This document shows, in pieces, positions 9,001-16,119 of a stretch of 55,906 nt of DNA. This stretch comes from JBBQER01 sp052148155 (GTDB lineage: Bacteria > Actinomycetota > Acidimicrobiia > IMCC26256 > PALSA-610), in NCBI GenBank assembly GCA_052148155.1, contig JBKQIY010000134.1, positions 1 to 55,906 on the forward strand. Direction: 5' to 3'. Below the pieces are notes generated by a model that made no database searches, was not told the origin of the DNA, and worked only from the letters and a program-made list of their open reading frames with translations. A program made the position numbers and the translations under genes. The first letter of the stretch is position 1. Every line of letters starts with the position of its first letter.

Positions 9001-9368
9001 TCAACCGCGCACCGGACGCCCGACGCAGTGCCGTTGGTGGAGGGTGAGCAAAACCACTTCGAGGGCTTCGGCCAGCGCGACATACAGCGCGTCGTAGCCG
9101 CGCAGGTGGTCGCGCAGCTCCCACGCGCGACCCAACCGAGGCAAATGCGACCAACGTTCGCCCGGCCACGAGCGAAGGTCGTCGACGGCCTCGTTCGCCG
9201 CGGTCGCATGGGCACGCTGGCGATGATGGGTCCGAATCACGGACACTTCCGCGTCGCCTAGATGCGGTGCCGCTTGATCTTGATCGCGTGCAAACCGCTG
9301 CCGGAGCCCTTCTGACCGTGGCGTATCGGCGACGATCTCGAACAGCGCCTGGCGTCAACGATGAGCAT
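9001..9368 (-). pseudogene. VapC-like PIN-domain toxin, frameshifted near the start
   Basis: The reading frame starts at ATG 9368 as MLIVDA, the standard PIN-domain opening with the first catalytic Asp. It then goes out of frame after codon 6. The rest continues in another frame as LFEIVADTPRSEGLRQRF and so on to LRGYDALYVALAEALEVVLLT, the usual C-terminal PIN acidic-site segment. One missing base explains everything: restoring a C after AG in GCCAGGCGCTGTTC gives D-A-S-A-L-F, the normal family sequence. The start overlaps the antitoxin gene by 14 bases, as in typical VapBC pairs. As read, no functional RNase toxin would be made; a sequencing error cannot be excluded. Confidence 0.75.
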
Positions 9369-9600
9369 CGGGCCATGCCCCGCGGATCTCGTCGAGCGCC
9401 TCGACAACTTCAGCCCGACTGATCTTCGACGGCCGTCGGCGAGTGCGCTCCAGCCACTCGTCAACCGATGGACGGCTCGCCCAGCGTGCCACCTCGCGTC
9501 GGAGGAAATCGGGCACGGTCAATCCGGCGTCAGCGGCGCGTCGGGCCAGTGCGGCGTAGACGTCGTCGTCGATATCGCGAATCTGCACCGTCTTGGGCAT
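9355..9600 (-). CDS. FitA/VapB-type ribbon-helix-helix antitoxin
   Basis: 81 residues. MPKTVQIRDI is the N-terminal beta strand, followed by DDDVYAALARRAADAGLTVPDFLRREVARWA, the two helices of an RHH DNA-binding domain. The C-terminal tail (WLERTRRRPSKISRAEVVEALDEIR) is where such antitoxins wrap the PIN toxin. It normally neutralises the downstream toxin and represses the operon by binding a palindrome near its promoter; one is present at 9613-9630. The toxin partner carries a frameshift, so the antitoxin may be an orphan. Confidence 0.82.
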   Translation of the reverse strand: MPKTVQIRDIDDDVYAALARRAADAGLTVPDFLRREVARWASRPSVDEWLERTRRRPSKISRAEVVEALDEIRGAWPDAHR

Positions 9601-9612
9601 ATATGCAGGACC

Positions 9613-9630
9613 TCATGCATACGTGCATGA
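9613..9630. promoter_or_regulatory. palindromic operator upstream of the antitoxin
   Basis: TCATGCATACGTGCATGA is a perfect 7-base inverted repeat (TCATGCA/TGCATGA) around a 4-base spacer. It begins 12 bases upstream of the antitoxin start at 9600. This is where RHH antitoxins autoregulate VapBC operons, so it is the likely VapB-type operator. Confidence 0.6.
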
Positions 9631-9674
9631 AGATGTCGGTGTGGGCCGGCACGGTTGCTACCCACAGGAACGCG

Positions 9675-9706
9675 GTTCGGGGGCCGACCGAAGCCGACCC
9701 CCGAAC
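9675..9706 (-). terminator. hairpin terminator of the secreted protein gene at 9729
   Basis: On the minus strand GTTCGGGGG pairs perfectly with CCCCCGAAC, and the inner part closes on a C(UUCG)G tetraloop. It sits 22 bases after the stop of the secreted protein gene. There is no T-tract, which is common in high-GC actinobacteria. An almost identical hairpin follows the paralog at 11952-11977. Confidence 0.7.
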
Positions 9707-9728
9707 GTTAGACCTCAGTGGTTGCCTG

Positions 9729-10202
9729 TCAGATCGCCAAGACGGTTCCCGGCTCGAGCGTGTCGCTCTTCGCGCCGACGCATACGGCCGCGCTGATCTT
9801 CTGGCCGACCTTGATTGTCTTGAACGCCGTGCCGGTACCGCCGATGACCTTGCCACCGATCGTGAGCAAGCTCGTCGTCCCCTTCGCGCACTTGCCGATG
9901 CCCTTCAAGGTGCCGAACGTGACGTTCCCCTTGCTTGTGCCGTGGCCGGTAGCCCACGTGATCGTGATGGCCAGCGTGCCGGACGTTGAGCCCTTTGCCG
10001 CGGCGGCGAAGGTTCCGCCGCCCGAGCCGCCGGTCGCGGCGGTCGGGGTGCACTTCGACAAGGAGGCCGTGAGCTTGGTTCCCACGGTCTTCGTCGTCAA
10101 TGCGGCGCACTGCGGACCGGCTACGGCACCCGCGGGCGCCGCGAGCATTCCGACCGACAGCACCATCGTTGCCGCCAACAACACTCCACCAAACTTGCGC
10201 AT
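9729..10202 (-). CDS. secreted Gly/Thr-rich protein (paralog A), unknown function
   Basis: 157 residues. Residues 1-26 form a clear signal peptide (MRKFGGVLLAATMVLSVGML, then AAPAGA). The mature part carries four cysteines in the contexts PQCAAL, SKCTP, GKCAKG and AVCVG, which could form two disulfides, and is rich in Thr, Gly and Lys with predicted beta strands. No known family is recognised. It is clearly homologous along its whole length to the protein at 11445: both mature proteins begin GPQCAAL and end SDTL[EQ]PGTVL[AT]I. The two genes point away from their shared 1.2-kb spacer and have near-identical terminators, which suggests an inverted duplication. Confidence 0.8.
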   Translation of the reverse strand: MRKFGGVLLAATMVLSVGMLAAPAGAVAGPQCAALTTKTVGTKLTASLSKCTPTAATGGSGGGTFAAAAKGSTSGTLAITITWATGHGTSKGNVTFGTLKGIGKCAKGTTSLLTIGGKVIGGTGTAFKTIKVGQKISAAVCVGAKSDTLEPGTVLAI

Positions 10203-10569
10203 TCTTATGCTCCCGTCAGATGAGTCACTGCGAATAGTTGAAAGCCTGAATGTTGCTACTCGAGAAAGCCATACCTCAGGTCAGGTCATCGTTCAGGAGG
10301 CCAAAAGGAAACGGGCAGCCCTTCGCCTCCGAAGGTCATCGTCGAGCGGTCCCCCGACCACGTTAAGTGCTGGAACAAACCGCCCAATCCGATACTTACG
10401 CCACGCCGCGAGGGCTCGCTCCGAACTCGCGATGTTTGTTCGCGGACCGCCTCCGAGAACTCTCGAGCGGCGAACGCTCCGCCGAACGAAGCGAGCGACG
10501 AACGCGCACACGCACGAGGCGAGTCCACGATGCGGCCGATCACGTCGGCGCGCGTCATCGTCAGGATCG
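10203..10569. other. intergenic stretch without a convincing gene
   Basis: The stretch holds the 5' region of the secreted protein gene at 10202. A 90-codon minus frame (10286-10558, MTRADVIGRIVDSPRACARS and on) starts 12 bases after the Mop-protein stop. It shows no recognisable domain and is Arg/Ser-rich, so it is not called. Confidence 0.4.
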
Positions 10570-10779
10570 CTAGTCGACCGCGATCATCACATCAGAGGCC
10601 TTCACGACCACTATCACCGACCTGTCGATCACGAGGGCGAGTTCGTCGGCCGCCTCCTTCGTGATCGACGATGTCATCGTCGCACCACCGTCGAGGCGGA
10701 CCTTGACCGTCGTCGTGACGGCACCTTCGTCGATTGCGATGACGGTCCCGGGCAATTGGTTTCTTGCACTCAGACGCAT
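10570..10779 (-). CDS. Mop/TOBE-domain molybdate-binding protein
   Basis: 69 residues forming one TOBE (Mop) domain. MRLSARNQLPGTVIAIDEGA is the signature start of molbindins and ModE/ModC C-terminal domains, followed by the VKVRLDGGATMTSSITKEAADELAL strand pattern and the closing VIVVVKASDVMIAVD. Single-domain Mop proteins bind molybdate or tungstate as oligomers and serve as intracellular oxyanion stores. No mod transport genes are adjacent. The gene sits alone between the inverted secreted paralogs. Confidence 0.88.
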   Translation of the reverse strand: MRLSARNQLPGTVIAIDEGAVTTTVKVRLDGGATMTSSITKEAADELALVIDRSVIVVVKASDVMIAVD

Positions 10780-10899
10780 GGTCCCCGTCTTAGCACGCTC
10801 ACCGCATTGTCATGCGGGGACAGCTCGAGTCGAGCAGGAACACGGTTTGCGCGATCAGTCAAGATGGACGACGCTCCCAACCTGATCTCGGACGTGCGC

Positions 10900-10996
10900 T
10901 CGTGTAGGCCCACGACGAACTGTTCCTCGGCGGCGATTGGGTCGCTCCCTCGACCAACGCAGTCTTCGACATGATCTCCCCCACGCGCGGGACAGA
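10900..10996 (+). pseudogene. aldehyde dehydrogenase N-terminal remnant
   Basis: In the plus frame from about 10903 the sequence reads HDELFLGGDWVAPSTNAVFD followed by MISPTRG, which matches the opening of ALDH proteins (LFIGGEWVAPS...DVISPATGE). A stop codon precedes it (TAG at 10902) and the match ends within 30 codons. There is no start codon or remaining body, so this is a decayed fragment. Confidence 0.55.
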
Positions 10997-11094
10997 TGAT
11001 CGACGAGATTGGAAGTACTGTGAAAGGCGCGGCTTGCGCGTCGACCTGAACTGCTTCGCGGAGTTGGTCACGGTCGACGGCTGAGCCGATGGCA

Positions 11095-11287
11095 CACCCA
11101 GTAGGGCGCCGAGACAGACGTCGTGAAGTTCAGCTCGCGAGAGCCGTTCGTGCTCGAGCCATTCGACGCTCATCGCCCCAACCAACAACAGCCACGCGTG
11201 TCGGGCAGCAGATGCGACCTCGCGCGGATGTCGATTGAAGTCGGACGCGTCGAGGTGGCGAAGAATGCTGAGGCTCTCAGGGTTCAC
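11095..11287 (-). pseudogene. TetR-family regulator C-terminal remnant
   Basis: The minus frame encodes ARHAWLLLVGAMSVEWLEHE followed by RLSRAELHDVCLGALLG. This is the form of the last two helices of TetR/AcrR effector domains (W-V-WLEH-LSR-EL-ALLG). No N-terminal helix-turn-helix can be found on either side. It lies convergent to the ALDH remnant, suggesting a lost regulator-ALDH locus. The exact ends are uncertain because the open frame continues over the antisense of the ALDH remnant. Confidence 0.4.
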
Positions 11288-11444
11288 TCACCGGACTCTC
11301 AGGCTGGGGAGTGAGTCTGTGGGTGCTGGAGCCGCACTCCCGTGCGCGCTCGGGCGGTGACGACGTAGTACGACCTGCCACGGCCTCGGCCGCAGCCCAT
11401 GTTGGCAGCGTCTCAGATTCTGCCGTTCAAAAGGGGAAAAGCTA

Positions 11445-11924
11445 ATGCGTTTTTCAGTCCGAGTTTGCACGTTGGTCACCGCGGTGGCCGCCGCCGCGAT
11501 GGTCGCAGCGCCGCTCGCGGTACCTGCGGGTGCCGCGGCCGGTCCGCAGTGCGCGGCGTTATCGACGAAAACCGTGAAGACCACGGTCACCGCCACGGTG
11601 TCGAAGTGCACCCCGACAACTGCGACCGGCGGCACCGGAAGCGGAACCTTCACCTCGTCAGGAGCGAAGTCCGGCACGTTGAACATCACCCTCACTTGGG
11701 CGGCCAAGGATGGCACCACCAAGGGGAACGTCAAGTTCGGTCCGGCGACGGGTCTCGGCAAGTGCCCGAAAGGGACGACGAGTCGCGTCACGCTGACCGG
11801 CTCGATCACCGGCGGTACCGGGACCGCGGTCAAGACGATCAAGGCAGGCCAGAAAATCGCCGCGTCTGTGTGCATCGGCAAGACGAGCGACACGCTCCAA
11901 CCGGGCACCGTGTTGACGATCTAA
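11445..11924 (+). CDS. secreted Gly/Thr-rich protein (paralog B), unknown function
   Basis: 159 residues. The signal peptide is MRFSVRVCTLVTAVAAAAMV, then AAPLAVPAGA. The mature chain has four cysteines in the same contexts as the protein at 9729 (PQCAAL, SKCTP, GKCPKG, SVCIG). The TKTVKTTVTATVSKCTPTTA, TGGTGSGTFT and GTTKGNVKFG segments align with it without large gaps. The start ATG follows AAAAGGGGAAAAGCTA, a good ribosome site. No known domain is recognised; a small disulfide-stabilised beta-sandwich is plausible. Orientation is opposite to its paralog. Confidence 0.8.
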   Translation: MRFSVRVCTLVTAVAAAAMVAAPLAVPAGAAAGPQCAALSTKTVKTTVTATVSKCTPTTATGGTGSGTFTSSGAKSGTLNITLTWAAKDGTTKGNVKFGPATGLGKCPKGTTSRVTLTGSITGGTGTAVKTIKAGQKIAASVCIGKTSDTLQPGTVLTI

Positions 11925-11951
11925 CCGCCACACGCTGTACGAACTGAACGT

Positions 11952-11977
11952 CGGGGGTCGGCCTCGGTCGGCCCCCG
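11952..11977 (+). terminator. hairpin terminator of paralog B
   Basis: CGGGGG pairs with CCCCCG around an inner stem closing on C(CUCG)G. It is 27 bases past the stop of the gene at 11445. It differs from the inverted hairpin at 9675-9706 by only a few bases, so the terminator was duplicated with the gene. Confidence 0.7.
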
Positions 11978-12064
11978 AACCGTGTCCAGTGTCGCCGGAC
12001 GCGCCTCCCGTTTGTCCCATTCGGCCCTGCGCGACCATCTCGTCAATGAAGAAGAGGACTTTGC

Positions 12065-12322
12065 ATGTGTGGTCATCGCGATGTGATCCGGCACCGGTGC
12101 GTCGGAACGACTGATCGGGAGTCGACCCGTATCGCGAACGTGTTGGTGGGCGGGCCGCAACCCATGCACAACGCCGTCATCAACCAGGCGATCGGGATGC
12201 TCGCCGCGCAACTGCACTGCGACGTGGTCGAAGCGGCAGTGCGTTTGCGGGCGTACTCGGTTGCGCAGGACCAGCCTCTCGATGAGATCGCCCACGCCAT
12301 CATCCAACGACGATTGCCGTAG
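12065..12322 (+). CDS. short ANTAR-domain protein
   Basis: 85 residues. Residues 34-85 (MHNAVINQAIGMLAAQLHCD, then VVEAAVRLRAYSVAQDQPLDEIAHAII) match the ANTAR RNA-binding helical bundle: an A-x-G-x-L motif, then A...LR.YA..., then ...L.EIA..I. ANTAR proteins bind paired hairpins in mRNA leaders and act as antiterminators, usually as the output domain of a response regulator or GAF protein. Here no sensor domain is present: only about 33 poorly conserved residues precede it. The ATG at 12065 has AAGAGGA 6 bases upstream; ATG 12164 would give the bare domain. Confidence 0.65.
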   Translation: MCGHRDVIRHRCVGTTDRESTRIANVLVGGPQPMHNAVINQAIGMLAAQLHCDVVEAAVRLRAYSVAQDQPLDEIAHAIIQRRLP

Positions 12323-12547
12323 AACGATAAGCGCGGCCAGCGGTGCGATCGCCGGTTTAGCGACCTGCGCCGCTCGAACCAGCCCGGAAATGTGAACGGG
12401 TGGGACCTACCAGATCAACTGCACGGGTGCGACGGCGACGAACACGCACGGGCACGACCTACAGTCCCGGGAAACAGTCGGTCGACCGTGCAATCGGTTC
12501 AGCGATTGGCCAGTCAGGATTGCGGCAGCGCCTGATTGGGTAACTCC

Positions 12548-12751
12548 GTGGGCGTGGACAACCTCTCCATCAGCATCGCCGCATCGTTTGATCGATTCGA
12601 CTGGGCCGCGCTTCTCGTCAGCGTGCAGGCGGGCTGTTCGGTCGACGACGCCCGGACGTTGTTGTGGAACACGGCCGACGCGACCGACATGACGCTGGAA
12701 GAGCTCGCCGACGACGTGGTCCACGGCAGGGTCACGTTCTACGAGCCCTAG
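12548..12751 (+). CDS. small ANTAR-like protein
   Basis: About 67 residues. FDWAALLVSVQAGCSVDDAR, then TLLWNTADATDMTLEELADDVVHG, has the ANTAR arrangement of a first helix, then a second helix beginning with ...CSVDDARTLL and a third beginning with TLEELADDVV. The A/G pattern of the first helix is weaker than in the protein at 12065. The start is uncertain: GTG 12548, GTG 12554 and TTG 12536 are all in frame and none has a strong ribosome site. It follows the other ANTAR protein by about 225 bases, so the two could be partners. Confidence 0.5.
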   Translation: MGVDNLSISIAASFDRFDWAALLVSVQAGCSVDDARTLLWNTADATDMTLEELADDVVHGRVTFYEP

Positions 12752-12850
12752 AAAATCATCTCTGGCCGCCACCTGGTGCCACTTGATGTTTCGCGGCGAT
12801 GTGGCCGTGAGGGCCGTGCTACACCGAAAAAGATCGAGTAGAGATAGGAC

Positions 12851-13066
12851 CTATCCGGCCGACGCCTTGGGCATGAAGTCGTCAGCGTCGTGCTCGGTGG
12901 GGAAGTCGTACTCGACGCGCACCGTCGGCTCTTGGCCTGCCACGGGCTCGACGGGCGTCCGCTCGCCGACCCTGACGCCGCCGTAAAGCGCCGCCCGACT
13001 GTCGAGGTGCCGGAGGGCGTCCCGATTCAGCTCGAGCTCGGGGAAGTAGCACTGCGCTCGGTGCAT
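12851..13066 (-). CDS. small hypothetical protein
   Basis: 71 residues without a recognised domain. The sequence is acidic and Tyr/Phe-containing near the C-terminus (VRVEYDFPTEHDADDF), with an Asn/Asp/Arg-rich middle. No ribosome site or neighbour supports it strongly. It is called only because its composition looks more protein-like than competing frames. Confidence 0.3.
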   Translation of the reverse strand: MHRAQCYFPELELNRDALRHLDSRAALYGGVRVGERTPVEPVAGQEPTVRVEYDFPTEHDADDFMPKASAG

Positions 13067-13755
13067 GGAGGCATCATCGGCAGCGGTCGGCGTCGACCGT
13101 AGGGCTTGTCCGAACGACTACTTGGTCGACCACCGCGCGCATCCCATAACCGGCCCCGCACGCGGGCACAACCATCCGAGGCTCCGACGTGCGAAGGCTC
13201 GCCGGCGCCGTTGTCGTAAGGCGCAGAGCCCCGCCCGAGTGGGATAGCCAGCCAGCCCTCATTGGGGTACGACCCGACGACGAGTCGGGGCCTGGGAGTT
13301 ACGGCGTCCGGCTCACAACCCGAGACTTGTCGGACGTGAACGAAGCCGTCACAGCGCACCACGTGAACCCTGACCCCCGCCGCACGCAGCGAGCGAGAGC
13401 ACGAGGACGGCGGCAGCGATGAGACCGCCTACCGACACCATGGCCCGCGCGATCATGTCGGCCCACCTGGCCTGCTCGACCTCGTCGAACCGACTCGATC
13501 GGGCGAAGCGCCGTGGCGTTTTGCTGTCGTTTGGTCATCATGCTCCCGTCGACCGGTTGGGGCGCGAGGTGGGGTCGGCCTTGCGCGGGGCTCTGACCCA
13601 CTCGACGAGCTCCGCGACGGTCGTCGGCGAGAGCGTACGCGCCCGATGTTGGCCATCTCGTGAGCAATCCACGAGTGATATTCCGCGACACTGGAGTATC
13701 CGCCAGGTGATGTCTGCTGGGACATCTGGTGCGGCTGAGGGTGTGGGAGGGAATC
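13067..13755. other. gene-poor stretch
   Basis: Apart from the possible frameshifted membrane protein at 13349-13541, no coding frame with recognisable content was found here. The last bases carry the ribosome site (GGGAGGG) of the dioxygenase gene at 13756. Confidence 0.4.
13349..13541 (-). pseudogene. possible small lipoprotein or membrane protein with a frameshift
   Basis: On the minus strand from 13456 a 35-residue frame reads MIARAMVSVGGLIAAAVLVL, then SLAACGGGQG, a hydrophobic segment ending in a lipobox-like LAAC. Upstream, in a different frame, ATG 13541/13538 opens with M-T-K-R-Q-Q. Removing one A from the AAAA run at 13519-13522 joins the two into a protein of about 63 residues with a charged N-terminus (FDEVEQARWADMIAR) and the membrane segment. 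Either the shift is real, or the short frame alone is used. Confidence 0.3.
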
Positions 13756-14667
13756 ATGGATTCGTCGTCGCCTGCGGACTACAAGCGGCGTTGGGAGACT
13801 GCCGGCTGGTGTGTCGTCGAGGATGTTGTCCCGCCCGATGTCCTCGCCGAAGCGCAGCACGCACTGCCTGACGTCTTCCCGACGGCCGACGAGTTCGCGG
13901 ACGGGGTCGACCCGGACCGCAACGCCCCGTTTCTCACTGAGCGGGGTTCGCCAACTCCACAGTTCCCGTTCGAGTCCGCCGCGTTGAACGGAATCGCGCT
14001 GCACGACGCGATCCTTGATCTCGCTGAACACATGTTGGGGATCGATGACCTCCGCCTATATCAGGCGGGGGTGACCGCCAAGTACTCGAACGCCGCACCG
14101 GACTACGAACAGCTTCTCCACGTCGACTACGCAAATCACACGCTGGTGGTCCCACGCACGGATGTCGGCTACCAGCACGTGACCATGTTCGTCTACCTCA
14201 GCGACGTGACCCCCGAAACGGCGGCGACGCGCGTCGTGTCGCGAGAACACACCGCCGACGTCCCGATCGAGCGGACCTATCTTCACCTCGACGAATACGC
14301 CGACGTGTACGCGTTGGAAGAGTCGGCGTCGGGACCTGCAGGTTCGGTTTTCGTGTACCGGCCCGACGTGTTCCATCGAGGCGTGCCGCTCACCGCGCCG
14401 CGTGCGGCGCGGTTCAATATCGCAGTGGCGTTTAAGCCAGCCGCCACCGACTGGATCGGCTTTCACGCGTTCCCTCCCCGCGCAGAAGACATGGCCTGGC
14501 ATCGCTTCATGCAATACGCGACGGTGCGTCAACTCGCCGCACTCGGTTTCCCAAAGCCCGGCGACGCCTACTGGACCCCAGAAACACTGACGGGCGTCTC
14601 GGCGCGGTATCCGTCGCTCGACATGAGCCCTTGGCGCAACGGTTCGCTTCGAGCGCCGCCCGGCTAG
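13756..14667 (+). CDS. phytanoyl-CoA dioxygenase (PhyH) family protein
   Basis: About 303 residues. A non-heme Fe(II)/2-oxoglutarate dioxygenase: the HxD pair is in QLLHVDYANHT (about residues 122 and 124), and the distal His is in VFVYRPDVFHRGVPLT (about residue 207), followed by Arg residues (APRAARFN) suited to 2-oxoglutarate binding. The N-terminal KRRWETAGWCVVEDVVPPDV is the usual PhyH opening. Family members hydroxylate fatty acyl-CoAs or small natural products. The ATG at 13756 is chosen because GGGAGGG ends just upstream. It is isolated on the plus strand and convergent with the sulfotransferase, so its substrate is open. Confidence 0.88.
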   Translation: MDSSSPADYKRRWETAGWCVVEDVVPPDVLAEAQHALPDVFPTADEFADGVDPDRNAPFLTERGSPTPQFPFESAALNGIALHDAILDLAEHMLGIDDLRLYQAGVTAKYSNAAPDYEQLLHVDYANHTLVVPRTDVGYQHVTMFVYLSDVTPETAATRVVSREHTADVPIERTYLHLDEYADVYALEESASGPAGSVFVYRPDVFHRGVPLTAPRAARFNIAVAFKPAATDWIGFHAFPPRAEDMAWHRFMQYATVRQLAALGFPKPGDAYWTPETLTGVSARYPSLDMSPWRNGSLRAPPG

Positions 14668-14938
14668 CAGCTGCCTCTCCGCTTCCTGATGTCGCGCCAG
14701 ACACGCTCGCACGGCCGCCATGAAGGGGCCGACGCACGCGTCTCGTCCGGTCGAACGACACGCTCGGTCGTCGGAGTGCTGAGCGTCGAGGCTGTGACCA
14801 CGATGTCGCGTCTCGCGCGGGGAGGTCATTGACGCGCCGCGGACCGACGCCGTGCGACGTACCGAGAACGCCGGGCCCGGTTTCGAGACCTGCACGCGGG
14901 GGAGAGGGCCCGGGCCCGAAGACTCGGCGCGTCGATGC

Positions 14939-15868
14939 TCAGACGGAGGCGGGATCGATCCCTGATGCGAGACGACCGTCGTGAGCCCACGCGGCGAGCT
15001 CGGGACCGACGGTTGCGTTCACCGCGGCGTCGTAGTCGGCGAGGTCGTCGTCATGCACACGAGTGCGCCATTCTCCAGAGCTGCCCGCACGGAAGAACGC
15101 TCGGTGATCGTTCCAGATCATGTTGGCGTTCGGAATGACATCGTCGGCGCGGGCACGCATTCGATCGAGCGTCGCTTCTCGCGCGAGTTCTTCCGCACGA
15201 GGTTTCGTGATGGCGATGCCGAGCGCGTCGCCGAGGCGCACGATCTCGCCGGGGAGGTCGGTCGTGTAGTCGGAGAAGTGACACATGACAACGTTTCCGT
15301 CGTGGCGGCGTTGCCACGCGGTGTCCAGGTGATGCAGCACTCCCACGAGATTGTCAACGCCTGTGTATTGCGTTTCCGTCACGAACATGCGGAATCGTTC
15401 GGTCGGGTCGTCGGGCGCCACCGGCCGCGGTGCCAGCGTGTCCAAGTCGTCGTTGCCGACCGCCTGGCCGCGCCACGCCAGTACCCGATCGAGATCCATG
15501 TTGTCGAGGTGATGTTCCAACGAGATCATCACGTCGCGGGGATCGCGACCGACGACGACGTAGCTGACCTCGTCGCGGATCGGGAGGCCGTCGAGCGGAG
15601 TGTGGGTTTTGATGAAGCGGCGGTGCGTTTGCGCCGCGTAGATCGAACGCACCTTGTCGATGGGGCGAAGACACTGATCCAACCAGATTGAAAGATCACT
15701 GAGCGGCGCCGGAAACTCGACAGAATCGAAGATCAGCAACGCGCACAGCATCTGGGTCCACGTCGTACCGCATTTCGGCGGCGTGCTGATGACGATGTCC
15801 GACGGCCGGAACTCGAAGTCGTCCCATCGAGCATTATCCGACATCAACGACCGATATCTCACCGTCAT
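14939..15868 (-). CDS. PAPS-dependent sulfotransferase
   Basis: 309 residues. The 5'-phosphosulfate-binding motif STPPKCGTTWTQ and the 3'-phosphate motif YVVVGRDPRDVMIS are both intact, and KTHTPLDGLP lies between them as in cytosolic-type (aryl/steroid-like) sulfotransferases. It transfers sulfate from PAPS to a hydroxyl of a small molecule. The start overlaps the stop of the upstream HiPIP-like gene by 4 bases, so the two are translationally coupled. MSDNARW, 8 codons later, is an alternative start. Confidence 0.92.
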   Translation of the reverse strand: MTVRYRSLMSDNARWDDFEFRPSDIVISTPPKCGTTWTQMLCALLIFDSVEFPAPLSDLSIWLDQCLRPIDKVRSIYAAQTHRRFIKTHTPLDGLPIRDEVSYVVVGRDPRDVMISLEHHLDNMDLDRVLAWRGQAVGNDDLDTLAPRPVAPDDPTERFRMFVTETQYTGVDNLVGVLHHLDTAWQRRHDGNVVMCHFSDYTTDLPGEIVRLGDALGIAITKPRAEELAREATLDRMRARADDVIPNANMIWNDHRAFFRAGSSGEWRTRVHDDDLADYDAAVNATVGPELAAWAHDGRLASGIDPASV

Positions 15869-16119
15869 CGTTGGGACTCGTCAGGAATTGCGTCCCACCA
15901 TTGGCACCACCATTCGGCGCCGACCAGAATGCGGAGCTTCGAATGCCAGCAATATGAGAGATCTGCGGTCGGCTCGAGGTAGTAGCGGCAGTTCTCGCAC
16001 TTCTCGTCGCCCGACGGATGGCCTTTCAGCACGGCGTTGGCCGCGAGGTGACGCAGCTCCATCGACAGTGTCTCGTCGATCTCTTTGGGTTCGGGCTCTG
16101 GGATGACGTAATCGGCCAC
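15865..16119 (-). CDS. HiPIP-like small iron-sulfur protein
   Basis: About 84 residues from the GTG that begins VADYVIPEPEPKEIDE. Four cysteines occur as C-x2-C-x12-C-x14-C (CENCRYY ... SYC ... WWCQWWD), very close to the C-x2-C-x14-C-x13-C pattern of high-potential iron-sulfur proteins, with the aromatic residues around the last Cys also typical. HiPIPs carry a [4Fe-4S]3+/2+ cluster and transfer electrons. Unlike most, it has no Tat signal, so it would act in the cytoplasm. A TACGTT -10-like box 6 bases before the GTG suggests leaderless transcription. It is coupled by a 4-base overlap to the sulfotransferase. Confidence 0.6.
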   Translation of the reverse strand: MADYVIPEPEPKEIDETLSMELRHLAANAVLKGHPSGDEKCENCRYYLEPTADLSYCWHSKLRILVGAEWWCQWWDAIPDESQR

